Below are positions 1 through 8,653 of a DNA stretch of 48,710 bases, in pieces. The stretch spans positions 1 through 48,710 of the forward strand of contig DASSIZ010000116.1 of NCBI GenBank assembly GCA_035691485.1, read 5' to 3'. Origin of the DNA: Terriglobales bacterium. Its GTDB lineage: Bacteria; Acidobacteriota; Terriglobia; Terriglobales; Acidobacteriaceae. The notes beneath the pieces were generated by a model, which did no database searches, was not told the DNA's origin, and was given only the letters and a program-made list of their open reading frames with translations. Every line of letters starts with the position of its first letter. Positions within the stretch are counted from its first letter, which is position 1. Made by a program: the position numbers and the translations under genes.

Positions 1-178
1 GCGCGCGAAAAACGGCGAAAAGAAGTTGAACATGACGCGCGACGTTGACCCCACCGCCCCAGCCACATTTCCCGAACACGGCGGCGCGCTTTGGTTCAAG
101 GGCAAGGGCCCGGAGAGACATGCCGCCGACCCGTCGCGTACGGCGCATCCGGTGGCAGAAAATGGAGGCGACGACTAG
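1..178 (+). CDS. C-terminal end of an unidentified protein (partial)
   Basis: An open frame enters from the left edge (codons begin at base 2) and ends with TAG at 176-178, directly abutting the ATG at 179. The roughly 58 visible residues are hydrophilic and rich in charge, Gly and Pro, and look like a disordered tail. Because the next gene encodes the FAD subunit of a molybdenum hydroxylase, this is probably another subunit of the same enzyme (the 2Fe-2S or molybdopterin subunit), but no diagnostic motif falls inside the window. The abutting stop and start argue for one operon. Confidence 0.6.
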   Translation, partial: RAKNGEKKLNMTRDVDPTAPATFPEHGGALWFKGKGPERHAADPSRTAHPVAENGGDD

Positions 179-1204
179 ATGGCGCTTCCCGACTTCCAGT
201 TGCTTCGCCCGCGCACTCTCGCTGAAGCCATCGAGCAACTGGCGCAGCATGCGGCCCATGCGCAGATTGTTGCCGGCGGCACCGACCTGATCCCCTCCAT
301 GCGGCAGCACTTGTTCGCGCCGCGTTTCCTGGTGGACATCCGTGGCATCGGCGAGCTGCGCGGCATTCGCTCTCGCGATGGTGGCCTGGAGATCGGCGCG
401 CTCACAACGCTGACCGCGATCGAGCGCTCGCCGGAGGTTGCGCGCAATTATCGCGTGCTGCACGAGGCGGCCAAGACGGTGGCCTCGCCGCTGCTGCGCA
501 ACATGGGCACGATCGGCGGGAACATCTGCCTCGACACGCGCTGTCTCTGGTACAACCAGTCACTGGCGTGGCGGAAATCGTGCGGCTTCTGCATCAAGGC
601 ACCCCGGCCGGCGGGGCTGGCCGGGGACCCCGCACATCAGGACGGCGACCTCTGCCACGTCGCGCCCGGCGGAACCAAATGCTGGGCGGCGTTTTCCGGG
701 GACACGCCGCCGGCGCTGCTTTGCCTGGAAGCTGAAATCGAAATTGCGGGGCCGCGTGGGACGCGCCGGGTTGCGCTCAGCGAGTTCTACACCAACGTCG
801 GCGACGCGCGCATGCAGCTGGAGAAAAACGAGCTGCTCACGCGCGTGCTGCTGCCGGCGCGGACTTCGGGCTGGCGGGGCGTCTATCGGAAGCTGCGCAT
901 TCGCGGCTCTATTGACTACCCCCTGGCCGGTATCGCGGTGGCGCTGAAGCGCAGCAATGGCCACGTCACCGAGGCCAAGGTTGCCATCACCGCGGTCAAT
1001 CCGGCGCCGCTGGTGGTGAAGGGCGCAAGCGAGGCACTGGCGGGCAGGGAAGTGGACGAAGAGTTGGCGTCGCATGTCGGGGAACTGGCGGCGCGCACGG
1101 CCAAGCCGCTGACGACCTCGGCATTGACGCCGGAGTATCGGCGGGAGATGATTCGCGTGTTCACCAAGCGCGCGCTGATGGACGCTGCCGCCGATCGTCA
1201 ATGA
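179..1204 (+). CDS. hcrB: 4-hydroxybenzoyl-CoA reductase-like FAD/[4Fe-4S] subunit
   Basis: This 341-residue protein is the FAD-binding medium subunit of a xanthine-dehydrogenase-type molybdoenzyme. The FAD-binding loops are visible as AGGTDL (about 32-37) and GTIGGNI (about 110-116). Unlike ordinary members it carries a cysteine-rich insertion after the second loop, with Cys at 117, 122, 135, 138, 159 and 168. Such an insertion is the hallmark of the beta subunit of 4-hydroxybenzoyl-CoA reductase, where four cysteines hold an extra [4Fe-4S] cluster used for reductive dehydroxylation of the aromatic ring. The CO-dehydrogenase flavoprotein C-terminal domain follows from about residue 175. The stop overlaps the next ATG in ATGA. 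The family is clear; the exact substrate is inferred, because the catalytic subunit is outside the window. Confidence 0.82.
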   Translation: MALPDFQLLRPRTLAEAIEQLAQHAAHAQIVAGGTDLIPSMRQHLFAPRFLVDIRGIGELRGIRSRDGGLEIGALTTLTAIERSPEVARNYRVLHEAAKTVASPLLRNMGTIGGNICLDTRCLWYNQSLAWRKSCGFCIKAPRPAGLAGDPAHQDGDLCHVAPGGTKCWAAFSGDTPPALLCLEAEIEIAGPRGTRRVALSEFYTNVGDARMQLEKNELLTRVLLPARTSGWRGVYRKLRIRGSIDYPLAGIAVALKRSNGHVTEAKVAITAVNPAPLVVKGASEALAGREVDEELASHVGELAARTAKPLTTSALTPEYRREMIRVFTKRALMDAAADRQ

Positions 1205-2043
1205 TTACCGACTGCCACATCCACATTCAGCCCCTCGAGCTGCTCAAGCCGGAAGCGCTGCGCCTGATGAAGGCCAAGCGCCCGGAGTTCCCCCAGATCG
1301 AAGAGTTCTGCCGCTCGCCGCGCGCCTTTCTCCATCACATGGACAAGGCGGGCATCGATCGCGTGGTGCTGATCAACTACGTGGCGCCGGAGGTGATTGG
1401 GTTCACCGGCGCGGTCAACGAATTTGTCGCCAATTACGTGAAAGAAGACCGGCGGCGGCTGATCCCGTGCGGCTCATTGCATCCGCGCCATTCCAACAAT
1501 TTCATGGCCGATGTCGAGCAATTGCTGCGGCTCGGCATCCGGCTGATCAAGATCCATCCTCCGCACCAGCTGCTTTATCCCAACGATTACCTGCGCGGCG
1601 TCAAGGAACTGGAAATCCTCTACCGCGCCGCCGAAGCCAACGGCATCCCGGTCATGTTTCATACCGGCACGTCAATTTTTCCCGGAGCGCGCAACAAGTT
1701 CGGCGATCCCATTTACGTCGACGATGTCGCGGTTGACTTCCCCCAGTTGAAGATCCTGCTGGCGCACGGGGGCCGCCCGCTGTGGATGGACACCGCATTT
1801 TTCCTGGTTCGCCGCCATCCCAACGTCTATCTGGATATTAGCGGCATCCCGCCGAAAACTCTGTTGAAGTATTTTCCGCGCCTGGAGGAGATCGCATCCA
1901 AGACCCTCTTTGGCACCGACTGGCCCGGACCCGGCGTGCCCGACATGAAGCGCAACCTTGATGACTTCAAAACGCTGCCGCTGCGACCCGAAGTCCGCGA
2001 GCAGATTCTCGGGAAGACCGCGCTCACCGTCTGGGCGGAATAA
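1201..2043 (+). CDS. Amidohydrolase family 2 (TIM-barrel) metal-dependent hydrolase or decarboxylase
   Basis: This 280-residue protein starts with the metal-binding DCHIHI motif of amidohydrolase-2 family proteins. Further barrel-strand motifs are KIHPPHQ (about 117-123), FHTGTS (about 152-157), LAHGGRP (about 186-192) and a late GTDWPG (about 239-244) with the metal-binding Asp. Relatives include ACMSD-type decarboxylases and lactone or amide hydrolases acting on ring-cleavage products. The ATG overlaps the stop of the preceding reductase subunit in ATGA, so the two are translationally coupled and probably act in the same aromatic-compound pathway. That pathway role is inferred from context. 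The specific reaction cannot be read from the sequence. Confidence 0.82.
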   Translation: MITDCHIHIQPLELLKPEALRLMKAKRPEFPQIEEFCRSPRAFLHHMDKAGIDRVVLINYVAPEVIGFTGAVNEFVANYVKEDRRRLIPCGSLHPRHSNNFMADVEQLLRLGIRLIKIHPPHQLLYPNDYLRGVKELEILYRAAEANGIPVMFHTGTSIFPGARNKFGDPIYVDDVAVDFPQLKILLAHGGRPLWMDTAFFLVRRHPNVYLDISGIPPKTLLKYFPRLEEIASKTLFGTDWPGPGVPDMKRNLDDFKTLPLRPEVREQILGKTALTVWAE

Positions 2044-2143
2044 GAAAGTCGTTGGTCATTGTTCATTGGTCGTTCGCAACCTGACTGTTGCGCGAACACC
2101 AAGGATCCAACGCCAACGACTCACTACCGCCGATTCTTATTTC

Positions 2144-4270
2144 TTATTTTTTGGCAGCGCCGGCGCTTGCTGCCGCCGTCTTTCCCTCCAATTCATCGGC
2201 CACTCGGGTTGCGCCATAGATGTGGCGGAGTGCTTCCAGGATGCCGCGCGAATCCACGTGCAGCGAGCGGCCAATCCCGTCTTCGTACTGGAAGTTCCAG
2301 GGAAGCGACTGGATGTTTCCGTCGAAGATGATGCCCACCACGTCGCCCGCCTTGTTGACCACCGGGCTGCCGGAGTTGCCGCCGATGATGTCGGCGGTCT
2401 CAATCGCATTCAGCGGCGTTTGGAGGTTGATTTTCGACTTGTTCTGCATCCAGCTGGCCGGCAGTTTATAGGGCGGCTGGTTGTTGTGCTTGGCGGCGTG
2501 CTCGAAGGCACCCGCGAAATTCGTGAAATACGGCAGCTTGGTTCCCGCGGGAACGACACTGCCGCGCCCGTCCTCGGTGTAACCCTTCACCGCGCCATAG
2601 CTGAGGCGAAGCGTGAAGGTAGCATCGGGGTAGAAATTCGTCCCCAGTTCCGCGAAGCGGATCTTGGACAGCGTGGCGCCGCTGCGCCGTTCCACCGACT
2701 CGACTTCATCGTCGTACTGGGTGCGGTATTTGCGGGCTTCCGGGTCGATATTGCGCATGAGGATGATCAGGGGATCGGTGCTGGCAGTCACTGCTGCCTG
2801 CCCGCCTTCGTACAACTGCTTGCGGACCGCCACGTCGTCCAGTTTGCTGCCTTCGATGAGGGTCTTCGCCACCTGGGCAGGGTCCTGGCCATTGAGAACC
2901 TGTGCCACCACGGTATCGCTTTTCAAGTCGCGCTGCATCTGGCGCAGCGATTCGGTCAGCAGCACGGTCTCCTCATCCTTGTAGATGGGAGCCGTGGAAA
3001 ACAATTGCTGCTCCAGCGACGCGAGCGCCGACTCGCGGTATTCACGCAGCCGCTGGCCACTGGGCTTTTGCTTTTCGACGGCGGCCCGCACCAGGATGCG
3101 CGCGAAGCCGGGCAAGTCGCCGCGGAAGCCGGCGCGCCGCTCCACGTAGGTCAGCGGCAGGAAAATTTGCTTGTACGTTGCCTCCGCCCGCGCGGTGTCC
3201 GCCCATGGATCGCCGAACTGCTGCTTCTTCTTGGCATCGCCCGCCACATCCTGCTTCAGCTTATTTTCCGCCTGCTGTTTGGTTGCCATTAACTTCTGAT
3301 CGAGCAGGCCGGACCGGTAGCCGGTGATCGCTTTCAGCGAATTTTCCATCCCGAAAATATCTTCCTGCGCGCGGCGGGCATTTTCGGCAGATTGCCCGGA
3401 ATAGGCCTTCAGAGCCTGGATCAATTCCTTCAGGTTTTGCAGCCGCCAGGAATAGCTGGTATCGCGCAGGAACTCCAGTTGTGAGGTGGTCAACAGCCGC
3501 CCGGTCGAGCCCGGGTTGCCGGAGACAAAGATCAGTTCGCCGTCGCTGACGCCGGCCTTCGACCACTTAAAGTAATTGGTGAGCTGTGCCGGCTTATCGT
3601 TCTCATAAACGCGGAAAAACGTGATGTCGAGATCGTAGCGGGGGTACTCGAAGTTATCGGCATCGCCGCCAAAAAATGCGGCGTCAAACTCGGGTGCGAA
3701 TACCAGTCGAACGTCGGTGTATTTTTTGTAGCGATACAGGTTATAAAGTCCGCCGGCGTAGAGAGTCACCACGTCGCAACGCAGCCCGGTGCTCTTGGCG
3801 CATTCGCTTTCGATGGCCGACATCGCGGAGCGCTGCGCCGTGCCCGCCTCCGCCGCCGACATGTTTGCCTTCACCGCGTCCTGCACCTGTGCCGTGACAT
3901 CCTCGATGCTTTGCAGGACATTGAGTTCCAGGTCGGGGCACCTGGCCTCCTCCGCCTGCGTCTTGGCGTAGAAGCCCTGTTTCATGAAGTCCTTGCCGCC
4001 GGTGGAAAGCTGCTGCACGCACACCGCGCCGACGTGGTGGTTGGTGAAGGTCAGGCCGGTGGGGGAAACGAACGATCCCGAGCCTCCATTATTGAAACGA
4101 ACTGAGGACAGGCGGACGTGGTCGAGCCATTCCTGGGTGGGTTCGAAGCCGTATTTCGCTTTGACCCGGGCCGCGGGGAATGCATTAAAAAGCCACATGC
4201 CTTCGTCGGCCGTAGCCGCTCCGGCGAGTAATAGTGCGGTAAGAATCAGCAGAACTGCGCGTTTGAACAT
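2144..4270 (-). CDS. S46 family dipeptidyl peptidase (DPP7-like)
   Basis: This 708-residue secreted serine exopeptidase would remove dipeptides from peptide N-termini in the periplasm. The chosen ATG at 4270 follows a GGGAG ribosome site and gives a signal peptide (MFKRAVLL..., cleavage near residue 21); an in-frame start 42 bases upstream would spoil it. Family S46 motifs are complete: TNHH (76-79) with the catalytic His, PRYDLD (210-215) with the Asp, and GGNSGSP (630-636) with nucleophile Ser633. The residue that sets S1 specificity, 18 after the Ser in the FDGN motif, is Gly, as in DPP7 enzymes that prefer hydrophobic P1 residues; DPP11 enzymes have Arg there. The gene stands alone, divergent from citrate synthase, and its leader can form a terminator-like hairpin. 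The specificity call comes from family knowledge. Confidence 0.93.
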   Translation of the reverse strand: MFKRAVLLILTALLLAGAATADEGMWLFNAFPAARVKAKYGFEPTQEWLDHVRLSSVRFNNGGSGSFVSPTGLTFTNHHVGAVCVQQLSTGGKDFMKQGFYAKTQAEEARCPDLELNVLQSIEDVTAQVQDAVKANMSAAEAGTAQRSAMSAIESECAKSTGLRCDVVTLYAGGLYNLYRYKKYTDVRLVFAPEFDAAFFGGDADNFEYPRYDLDITFFRVYENDKPAQLTNYFKWSKAGVSDGELIFVSGNPGSTGRLLTTSQLEFLRDTSYSWRLQNLKELIQALKAYSGQSAENARRAQEDIFGMENSLKAITGYRSGLLDQKLMATKQQAENKLKQDVAGDAKKKQQFGDPWADTARAEATYKQIFLPLTYVERRAGFRGDLPGFARILVRAAVEKQKPSGQRLREYRESALASLEQQLFSTAPIYKDEETVLLTESLRQMQRDLKSDTVVAQVLNGQDPAQVAKTLIEGSKLDDVAVRKQLYEGGQAAVTASTDPLIILMRNIDPEARKYRTQYDDEVESVERRSGATLSKIRFAELGTNFYPDATFTLRLSYGAVKGYTEDGRGSVVPAGTKLPYFTNFAGAFEHAAKHNNQPPYKLPASWMQNKSKINLQTPLNAIETADIIGGNSGSPVVNKAGDVVGIIFDGNIQSLPWNFQYEDGIGRSLHVDSRGILEALRHIYGATRVADELEGKTAAASAGAAKK

Positions 4271-4317
4271 TGTATGTCTCCCATGCCATCCGGCATGAAT
4301 GGTGAGTTTCACGGCAT

Positions 4318-4356
4318 AAAAAAGGCTGCCGGCATACCGCGTACGCCTGCGGCAGC
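4318..4356 (-). terminator. Terminator-like hairpin in the leader of the S46 peptidase gene
   Basis: Read on the minus strand, GCTGCCG (4356-4350) can pair with CGGCAGC (4331-4325), and a run of six T follows (4323-4318). This is the layout of an intrinsic terminator, but it sits about 48 bases upstream of the peptidase ATG rather than behind a gene. A second small hairpin (CATGCC/GGCATG, about 4281-4296) abuts the GGGAG ribosome site. The leader may therefore attenuate or gate expression. No known riboswitch class is recognised. Confidence 0.45.
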
Positions 4357-4431
4357 AAAACTGTTCAATATACGCTGGCGTTCACCGCTCGACAACGGCG
4401 GTGGTGGCGTTGCTCTCACGGGCGGGCCGAT

Positions 4432-4460
4432 TTGGAATTGGAGAATGTTTGCGGTATGTT
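4432..4460 (+). promoter_or_regulatory. Candidate sigma-70 promoter for citrate synthase
   Basis: TTGGAA at 4432-4437 and TATGTT at 4455-4460 are separated by 17 bases; each matches the consensus hexamer at four of six positions. The site lies about 80 bases upstream of the citrate synthase ATG, in the gap shared with the divergent peptidase. It is a plausible but weak promoter match. Confidence 0.35.
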
Positions 4461-4540
4461 AACGAGTCTCACCCATTCGACATCGCCGGGCCCTGCGTCA
4501 CCTGCGTCTCAACCCGCATCAATAGGATTGCGAGGATTTT

Positions 4541-5677
4541 ATGTCCACGAGCACTCTTACGCCCAAGGGTTTGGAAGGCGTGGTTGCGGCTGTTTCCAGC
4601 ATCTGCTACATCGATGGCGACCGTGGCATCCTGGCCTATCGCGGCATTGATATCCACGAACTTGCCGACAATTCCACGTTTGAAGAAACCTGCTTCCTGC
4701 TCTGGTTCGGCAAGCTGCCGTCCGCCGGAGAGCTGCGCGATTTGAAGCGCAACCTGGCCGACGAGAGAAAACTGGACCCTGCTATCGTCAACTTGATCCG
4801 CCAGGCGCCGCGCCAGGCGTTGCCGATGGATGTGCTGCGCACCGCCGTGTCGGCGCTCGCGTTCTACGATCCCGAGGACAAGCTGAACACGCCGGAGGCG
4901 AACCTGCACAAATCGGTGCGCCTGACATCGCAACTGGCCATGATCGTGGCTGCCTACGACCGGGTGCGCAAGGGACGTCCCATCGCCGAACCGGACCGCT
5001 CGCTCTCGCACGCCGCAAATTTCCTGTTGATGTTGAACGGCGAGCCGCCCTCGAAAACCGCCGAGCGCGCGCTCGACATCGCCCTGATTCTCCATGCCGA
5101 TCACGAGCTCAACGCCTCCACCTTCGCCGCCCGCGTGACCGCCGCGACGCTCTCCGACATGCATTCCGCCATCACCTCCGGCATCGGCGCGTTGAAAGGA
5201 CCGCTGCACGGCGGCGCCAACGAGGCCGTTTTCAAGATCCTGACGGAACTCGACAAGGCCGGCGCCGACCCGGTGGAGCACATCAAGGGAATGCTGGCGC
5301 AGAAGAAGAAAATTCCCGGCTTCGGCCATCGCGTCTATCACACCGAAGACCCGCGAGCGACGCACTTGCGGCAGATGTCGCGCGAACTGGGAGAATCCAG
5401 CGGCCAGGCCAAGTGGTGGCAGTATTCCGACAAGATCGAAAAATACCTGAAGGGGGAGAAGAAGCTGAACGCGAACGTCGATTTCTATTCCGCCTCCACC
5501 TACCACACGCTCGGGATCGATGTGGACCTGTTCACGCCGGTGTTCGCGGTTTCCCGCATCAGCGGCTGGACGGCGCACGTCATGGAACAGCTCAACGACA
5601 ACCGCCTGATCCGCCCGCGCGCCGACTACATCGGGCCGCCCTACCCGCAGCACTACGTGCCGATCGATCGCCGGTGA
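4541..5677 (+). CDS. gltA: Citrate synthase
   Basis: This 378-residue enzyme condenses acetyl-CoA with oxaloacetate to give citrate in the TCA cycle. The catalytic residues are visible: His223 in LHGGANEAV, His263 in GFGHRVYHTEDPRA and Asp314 in NVDFYSAS. Its length and the short N-terminus beginning directly with the GLEGVVAAVS segment fit the compact, non-NADH-regulated bacterial type, a group that also contains 2-methylcitrate synthases. The neighbours give no prpB/prpD context, so citrate synthase is preferred, but 2-methylcitrate activity cannot be excluded. It is followed 62 bases later by NAD synthetase on the same strand. Confidence 0.93.
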   Translation: MSTSTLTPKGLEGVVAAVSSICYIDGDRGILAYRGIDIHELADNSTFEETCFLLWFGKLPSAGELRDLKRNLADERKLDPAIVNLIRQAPRQALPMDVLRTAVSALAFYDPEDKLNTPEANLHKSVRLTSQLAMIVAAYDRVRKGRPIAEPDRSLSHAANFLLMLNGEPPSKTAERALDIALILHADHELNASTFAARVTAATLSDMHSAITSGIGALKGPLHGGANEAVFKILTELDKAGADPVEHIKGMLAQKKKIPGFGHRVYHTEDPRATHLRQMSRELGESSGQAKWWQYSDKIEKYLKGEKKLNANVDFYSASTYHTLGIDVDLFTPVFAVSRISGWTAHVMEQLNDNRLIRPRADYIGPPYPQHYVPIDRR

Positions 5678-5739
5678 ATCACCGTTATGATGGATTCGCG
5701 AGTTGTTCCAAGCCAAGGGGTAAAGCGAAGAGCTGAACT

Positions 5740-7380
5740 GTGAAGATTGCGCTCGGGCAGATCAATACCACCATCGGCGATTTCAGCGGAAATTGCGGCA
5801 AGATCGTAGAGTTCTCGCGGCGCGCGCTGGCGGCGGGTGCAACTGTCGCCATGTTTCCCGAACTTTCCATCTGCGGCTACCCGCCGCGCGACCTGGTGGA
5901 GAACCCCAGCTTCGTCAACCGCAACCAGGAGATGCTGCAACGATTAGCCGATGAGACCCGCGGCATTGCCGTGATCTGCGGACTGGTAACCCCGGCCCAC
6001 GCCGAGACCGGGAAGTCGGTGATGAACTCCGCTGCCATGACCCGGGACGGGCAAGCGGCGTTCCTGCAGTCGAAGATGCTGCTGCCCACTTACGACGTTT
6101 TTGATGAATCGCGGAACTTCGCGCCCGCCGCCAAGCAGGAGTTGCTGCCTCTGTGCGGGCGCAAGATCGCGCTCACCGTTTGCGAGGATGCCTGGAACGA
6201 CAAAAGCTTCTGGAACCGGCGGCTGTATGGCTTCGACCCGGTGGAAGCACTGATGCGCGGCGGCGGCAACCTGCTGCTGAACATCTCGGCGTCGCCGTTC
6301 TATGCCGGCAAGCGCGAACTGCGGCAGAACATGCTGGCAGCGCTGGCGAAGGAATATGGGGCCCCGGTGGCCATGGTCAACCAGGTGGGCGGCAATGACA
6401 GCCTGGTGTTCGACGGTTCCAGCGTGGTGATTGCGCCCGATGGCCGCGTGGTGGCGCAGGCAAAGTCTTTCGAGGAAGACCTGATTTTCTTCGATACCGA
6501 GAATCTCGCCGGCGACGTGCATCCGCAGGTCGAAGGCCTGGAGGGCAGCGTCTATGCGGCGCTGGTGCTGGGTACACGCGACTACGTGCGCAAGTGCGGC
6601 TTCCATCGCGTGCTGGTGGGTCTGAGCGGCGGGATCGATTCGGCGCTGACCGCGGCCATCGCCGCCGACGCGCTCGGCAACCAGAACGTCACCGGCGTCG
6701 GTATGCCAGGACCATACTCTTCACGCGGCAGCATTGACGATGCCCGCGCGCTCGCCGGGAACCTGGCGATTCGCTTCGAGCTGATCCGCATCACTGAAAT
6801 GTTCGATACTTACCTGAAGGCGTTGAAGCCGGTGTTCGCGGCGAGGGAAGAGGACGTGACGGAAGAGAATATTCAGGCGCGCATCCGCGGCGCGCTGTTG
6901 ATGGCATTATCCAACAAGTTCTCCTCCATGGTGCTGAGCACCGGGAACAAGTCGGAGTTGGCGGTGGGGTACTGCACTTTGTACGGCGACATGGTCGGCG
7001 GTCTGGCGGTGATTTCCGACGTGCCCAAGACCATGGTCTATCGGCTGGCGCACTACGTGAATTCGCGCAAGCCGGTGATTCCGCGCTCCACGCTGGAGAA
7101 GCCGCCTTCGGCGGAGCTGCGCCCCAACCAGAAAGACAGCGACTCGCTGCCGGATTACGATGTTCTGGATACGGTGCTGGAGGATTACATCGAGGATTAC
7201 AAGAGCGCGGAGCAGATTGCCGAGGAGCGCGGTTACGACCTCCACCTGGTGCGCAACGTCATCCGCATGGTGGAGCGCTCGGAATACAAGCGCCAGCAGG
7301 CGGCGCCGGGATTAAAAATTTCCGAAAAAGCGTTCGGAGTGGGCCGACGTTTTCCGATTGCCGCAAAGGCAGATTATTAA
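5740..7380 (+). CDS. nadE: Glutamine-dependent NAD(+) synthetase
   Basis: This 546-residue two-domain enzyme makes NAD+ from deamido-NAD+, ATP and glutamine in the cytoplasm. The N-terminal nitrilase-fold glutaminase domain (about 1-260) carries the Glu-Lys-Cys triad: Glu41 in MFPELSICGYPPRD, Lys112 before MLLPTYDVF and Cys148 in LTVCEDAW. The C-terminal synthetase domain (about 280-546) has the ATP pyrophosphatase P-loop SGGIDS at 296-301 and the STGNKSELAVGYCTLYGD segment. The start is GTG at 5740, with the typical MKIALGQIN opening. It lies 62 bases behind citrate synthase and may be cotranscribed with it. Confidence 0.95.
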   Translation: MKIALGQINTTIGDFSGNCGKIVEFSRRALAAGATVAMFPELSICGYPPRDLVENPSFVNRNQEMLQRLADETRGIAVICGLVTPAHAETGKSVMNSAAMTRDGQAAFLQSKMLLPTYDVFDESRNFAPAAKQELLPLCGRKIALTVCEDAWNDKSFWNRRLYGFDPVEALMRGGGNLLLNISASPFYAGKRELRQNMLAALAKEYGAPVAMVNQVGGNDSLVFDGSSVVIAPDGRVVAQAKSFEEDLIFFDTENLAGDVHPQVEGLEGSVYAALVLGTRDYVRKCGFHRVLVGLSGGIDSALTAAIAADALGNQNVTGVGMPGPYSSRGSIDDARALAGNLAIRFELIRITEMFDTYLKALKPVFAAREEDVTEENIQARIRGALLMALSNKFSSMVLSTGNKSELAVGYCTLYGDMVGGLAVISDVPKTMVYRLAHYVNSRKPVIPRSTLEKPPSAELRPNQKDSDSLPDYDVLDTVLEDYIEDYKSAEQIAEERGYDLHLVRNVIRMVERSEYKRQQAAPGLKISEKAFGVGRRFPIAAKADY

Positions 7381-7485
7381 AGTGGTTTGCGAGGTTTCCA
7401 AGGTTTCGGATGTTGGTCGATTGCAGGGGAGCTGTGAACCCTCCAACACCGCGAGATCCTTGGTACCTCGATTCGAAAGGACCGC

Positions 7486-8649
7486 ATGCGCCGTTTTGTT
7501 GCAATAGCGAGCCTGGTGGGGCTCGCCGTAATCGTGCCGGCACAGGAGCCGGCAAAACCGAAACCGACCACGCCGGGTGGAGCGCAAAAGACAGCCGCCA
7601 CAGCACTGCCGTCCAAGGCGATTGTGGATACGTTCCTGCGCCAGATGTTCGGCTTTGAGCAGGACGTTTCCTGGACTGTCGCCAACATCAAGCCTTCGGA
7701 TGCAGCCGGCATCGCAGAAATCGACGTGAACATGAAGTCGGCGAAGAACAATGGCGAGCGCAAGCTGTACGTTCTGCGGGGACAGAAACAAGCGGTCGCC
7801 GGCAACATGGTGGCGTTTCCGGGCGAGGGAGAACGGCCGTCCGATGCGGCGATCAACAGCTTCGTGCGGCAGATGACCGGAGGACCCAACCCGGCGGTAA
7901 CGTGGACGATCAGCGAGATCAAGCCGCGGGCGGTGTCGGACTTGACACAGGTCACGGTGTTGATGAACACGCCGCAGGGACGCGGCGCGGCGGCGTTCAT
8001 GGTGACCGCGGACGGAAAGCACGCCTTGATGGGCGAAGTGATTCCATTCGGCGCCAACCCATTCGCCGCCAATCGCGCCAAGCTGCTCAAGGGAATCAAC
8101 GGACCGTCGCGCGGTCCGGCGAATGCGCCGGTGACGATAGTGGAGTTTGCCGACCTGCAATGTCCGGCATGCAAAGCGGCCTTGCCCGAGATCCAGAAGC
8201 TGATCGCGGATGAGCCCAACGCCAGGTTTGTCTTTCAGCAATTTCCGCTGACCATGGCCCATCATTGGGCGATGAAGGCGGCGGAGTACGGCGACTGCGT
8301 GCACCGGGAAAATCCAGCGGCGTTCTGGAAATATGTGGATGCAGTGTATGCCGCGCAGGAGCAGATTACGACGGAGACGAACAACACCGACGACGCGGGC
8401 ACCAAGGCGGAAGGAAAGCTGACGCAATTGGCTGCCGGCGCGGGAGTGGATGGGCAGAAGGTGGCGGCCTGCGCCAATCAAGCCGCGACCGAGCAGCGCA
8501 TCAAGCAGTCGATGGCGCTGGGCAAGGAAGTGGACGTGACCGGAACGCCGACGCTCTACGTCAATGGCCGTCGCATTAATAATCTAGGCTCGTTGTCGTA
8601 CGAGCAGTTGAAGCGGCTGGTGGACTTCATGGCGAAGCAACCGAAGTAG
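7486..8649 (+). CDS. DsbA-like thioredoxin-fold protein with duplicated N-terminal domain
   Basis: This 387-residue exported protein has a signal peptide (MRRFVAIASLVGLAVIVPAQ) and, from about residue 205, a DsbA-family thioredoxin fold with the redox motif CPAC (Cys226, Cys229) and the cis-proline motif GTPTLYVNG near the end. Between them lie two copies of a domain of about 70 residues (about 45-113 and 121-190), both with the pattern F.RQM......V.WT...IKP and ending near G.(M/V).(A/P)FG. A single CxxC with an N-terminal module recalls DsbC/DsbG isomerases, but the repeat unit is not recognised as that domain. It probably makes or shuffles disulfides in the periplasm. The gene follows nadE after about 100 bases. 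Confidence 0.83.
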   Translation: MRRFVAIASLVGLAVIVPAQEPAKPKPTTPGGAQKTAATALPSKAIVDTFLRQMFGFEQDVSWTVANIKPSDAAGIAEIDVNMKSAKNNGERKLYVLRGQKQAVAGNMVAFPGEGERPSDAAINSFVRQMTGGPNPAVTWTISEIKPRAVSDLTQVTVLMNTPQGRGAAAFMVTADGKHALMGEVIPFGANPFAANRAKLLKGINGPSRGPANAPVTIVEFADLQCPACKAALPEIQKLIADEPNARFVFQQFPLTMAHHWAMKAAEYGDCVHRENPAAFWKYVDAVYAAQEQITTETNNTDDAGTKAEGKLTQLAAGAGVDGQKVAACANQAATEQRIKQSMALGKEVDVTGTPTLYVNGRRINNLGSLSYEQLKRLVDFMAKQPK

Positions 8650-8653
8650 CGCG

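Noticed and set aside
4469-5716. A 415-codon open frame antisense to citrate synthase
   Set aside because: Citrate synthase catalytic residues are all present on the plus strand; the antisense frame shows no protein-like motif.
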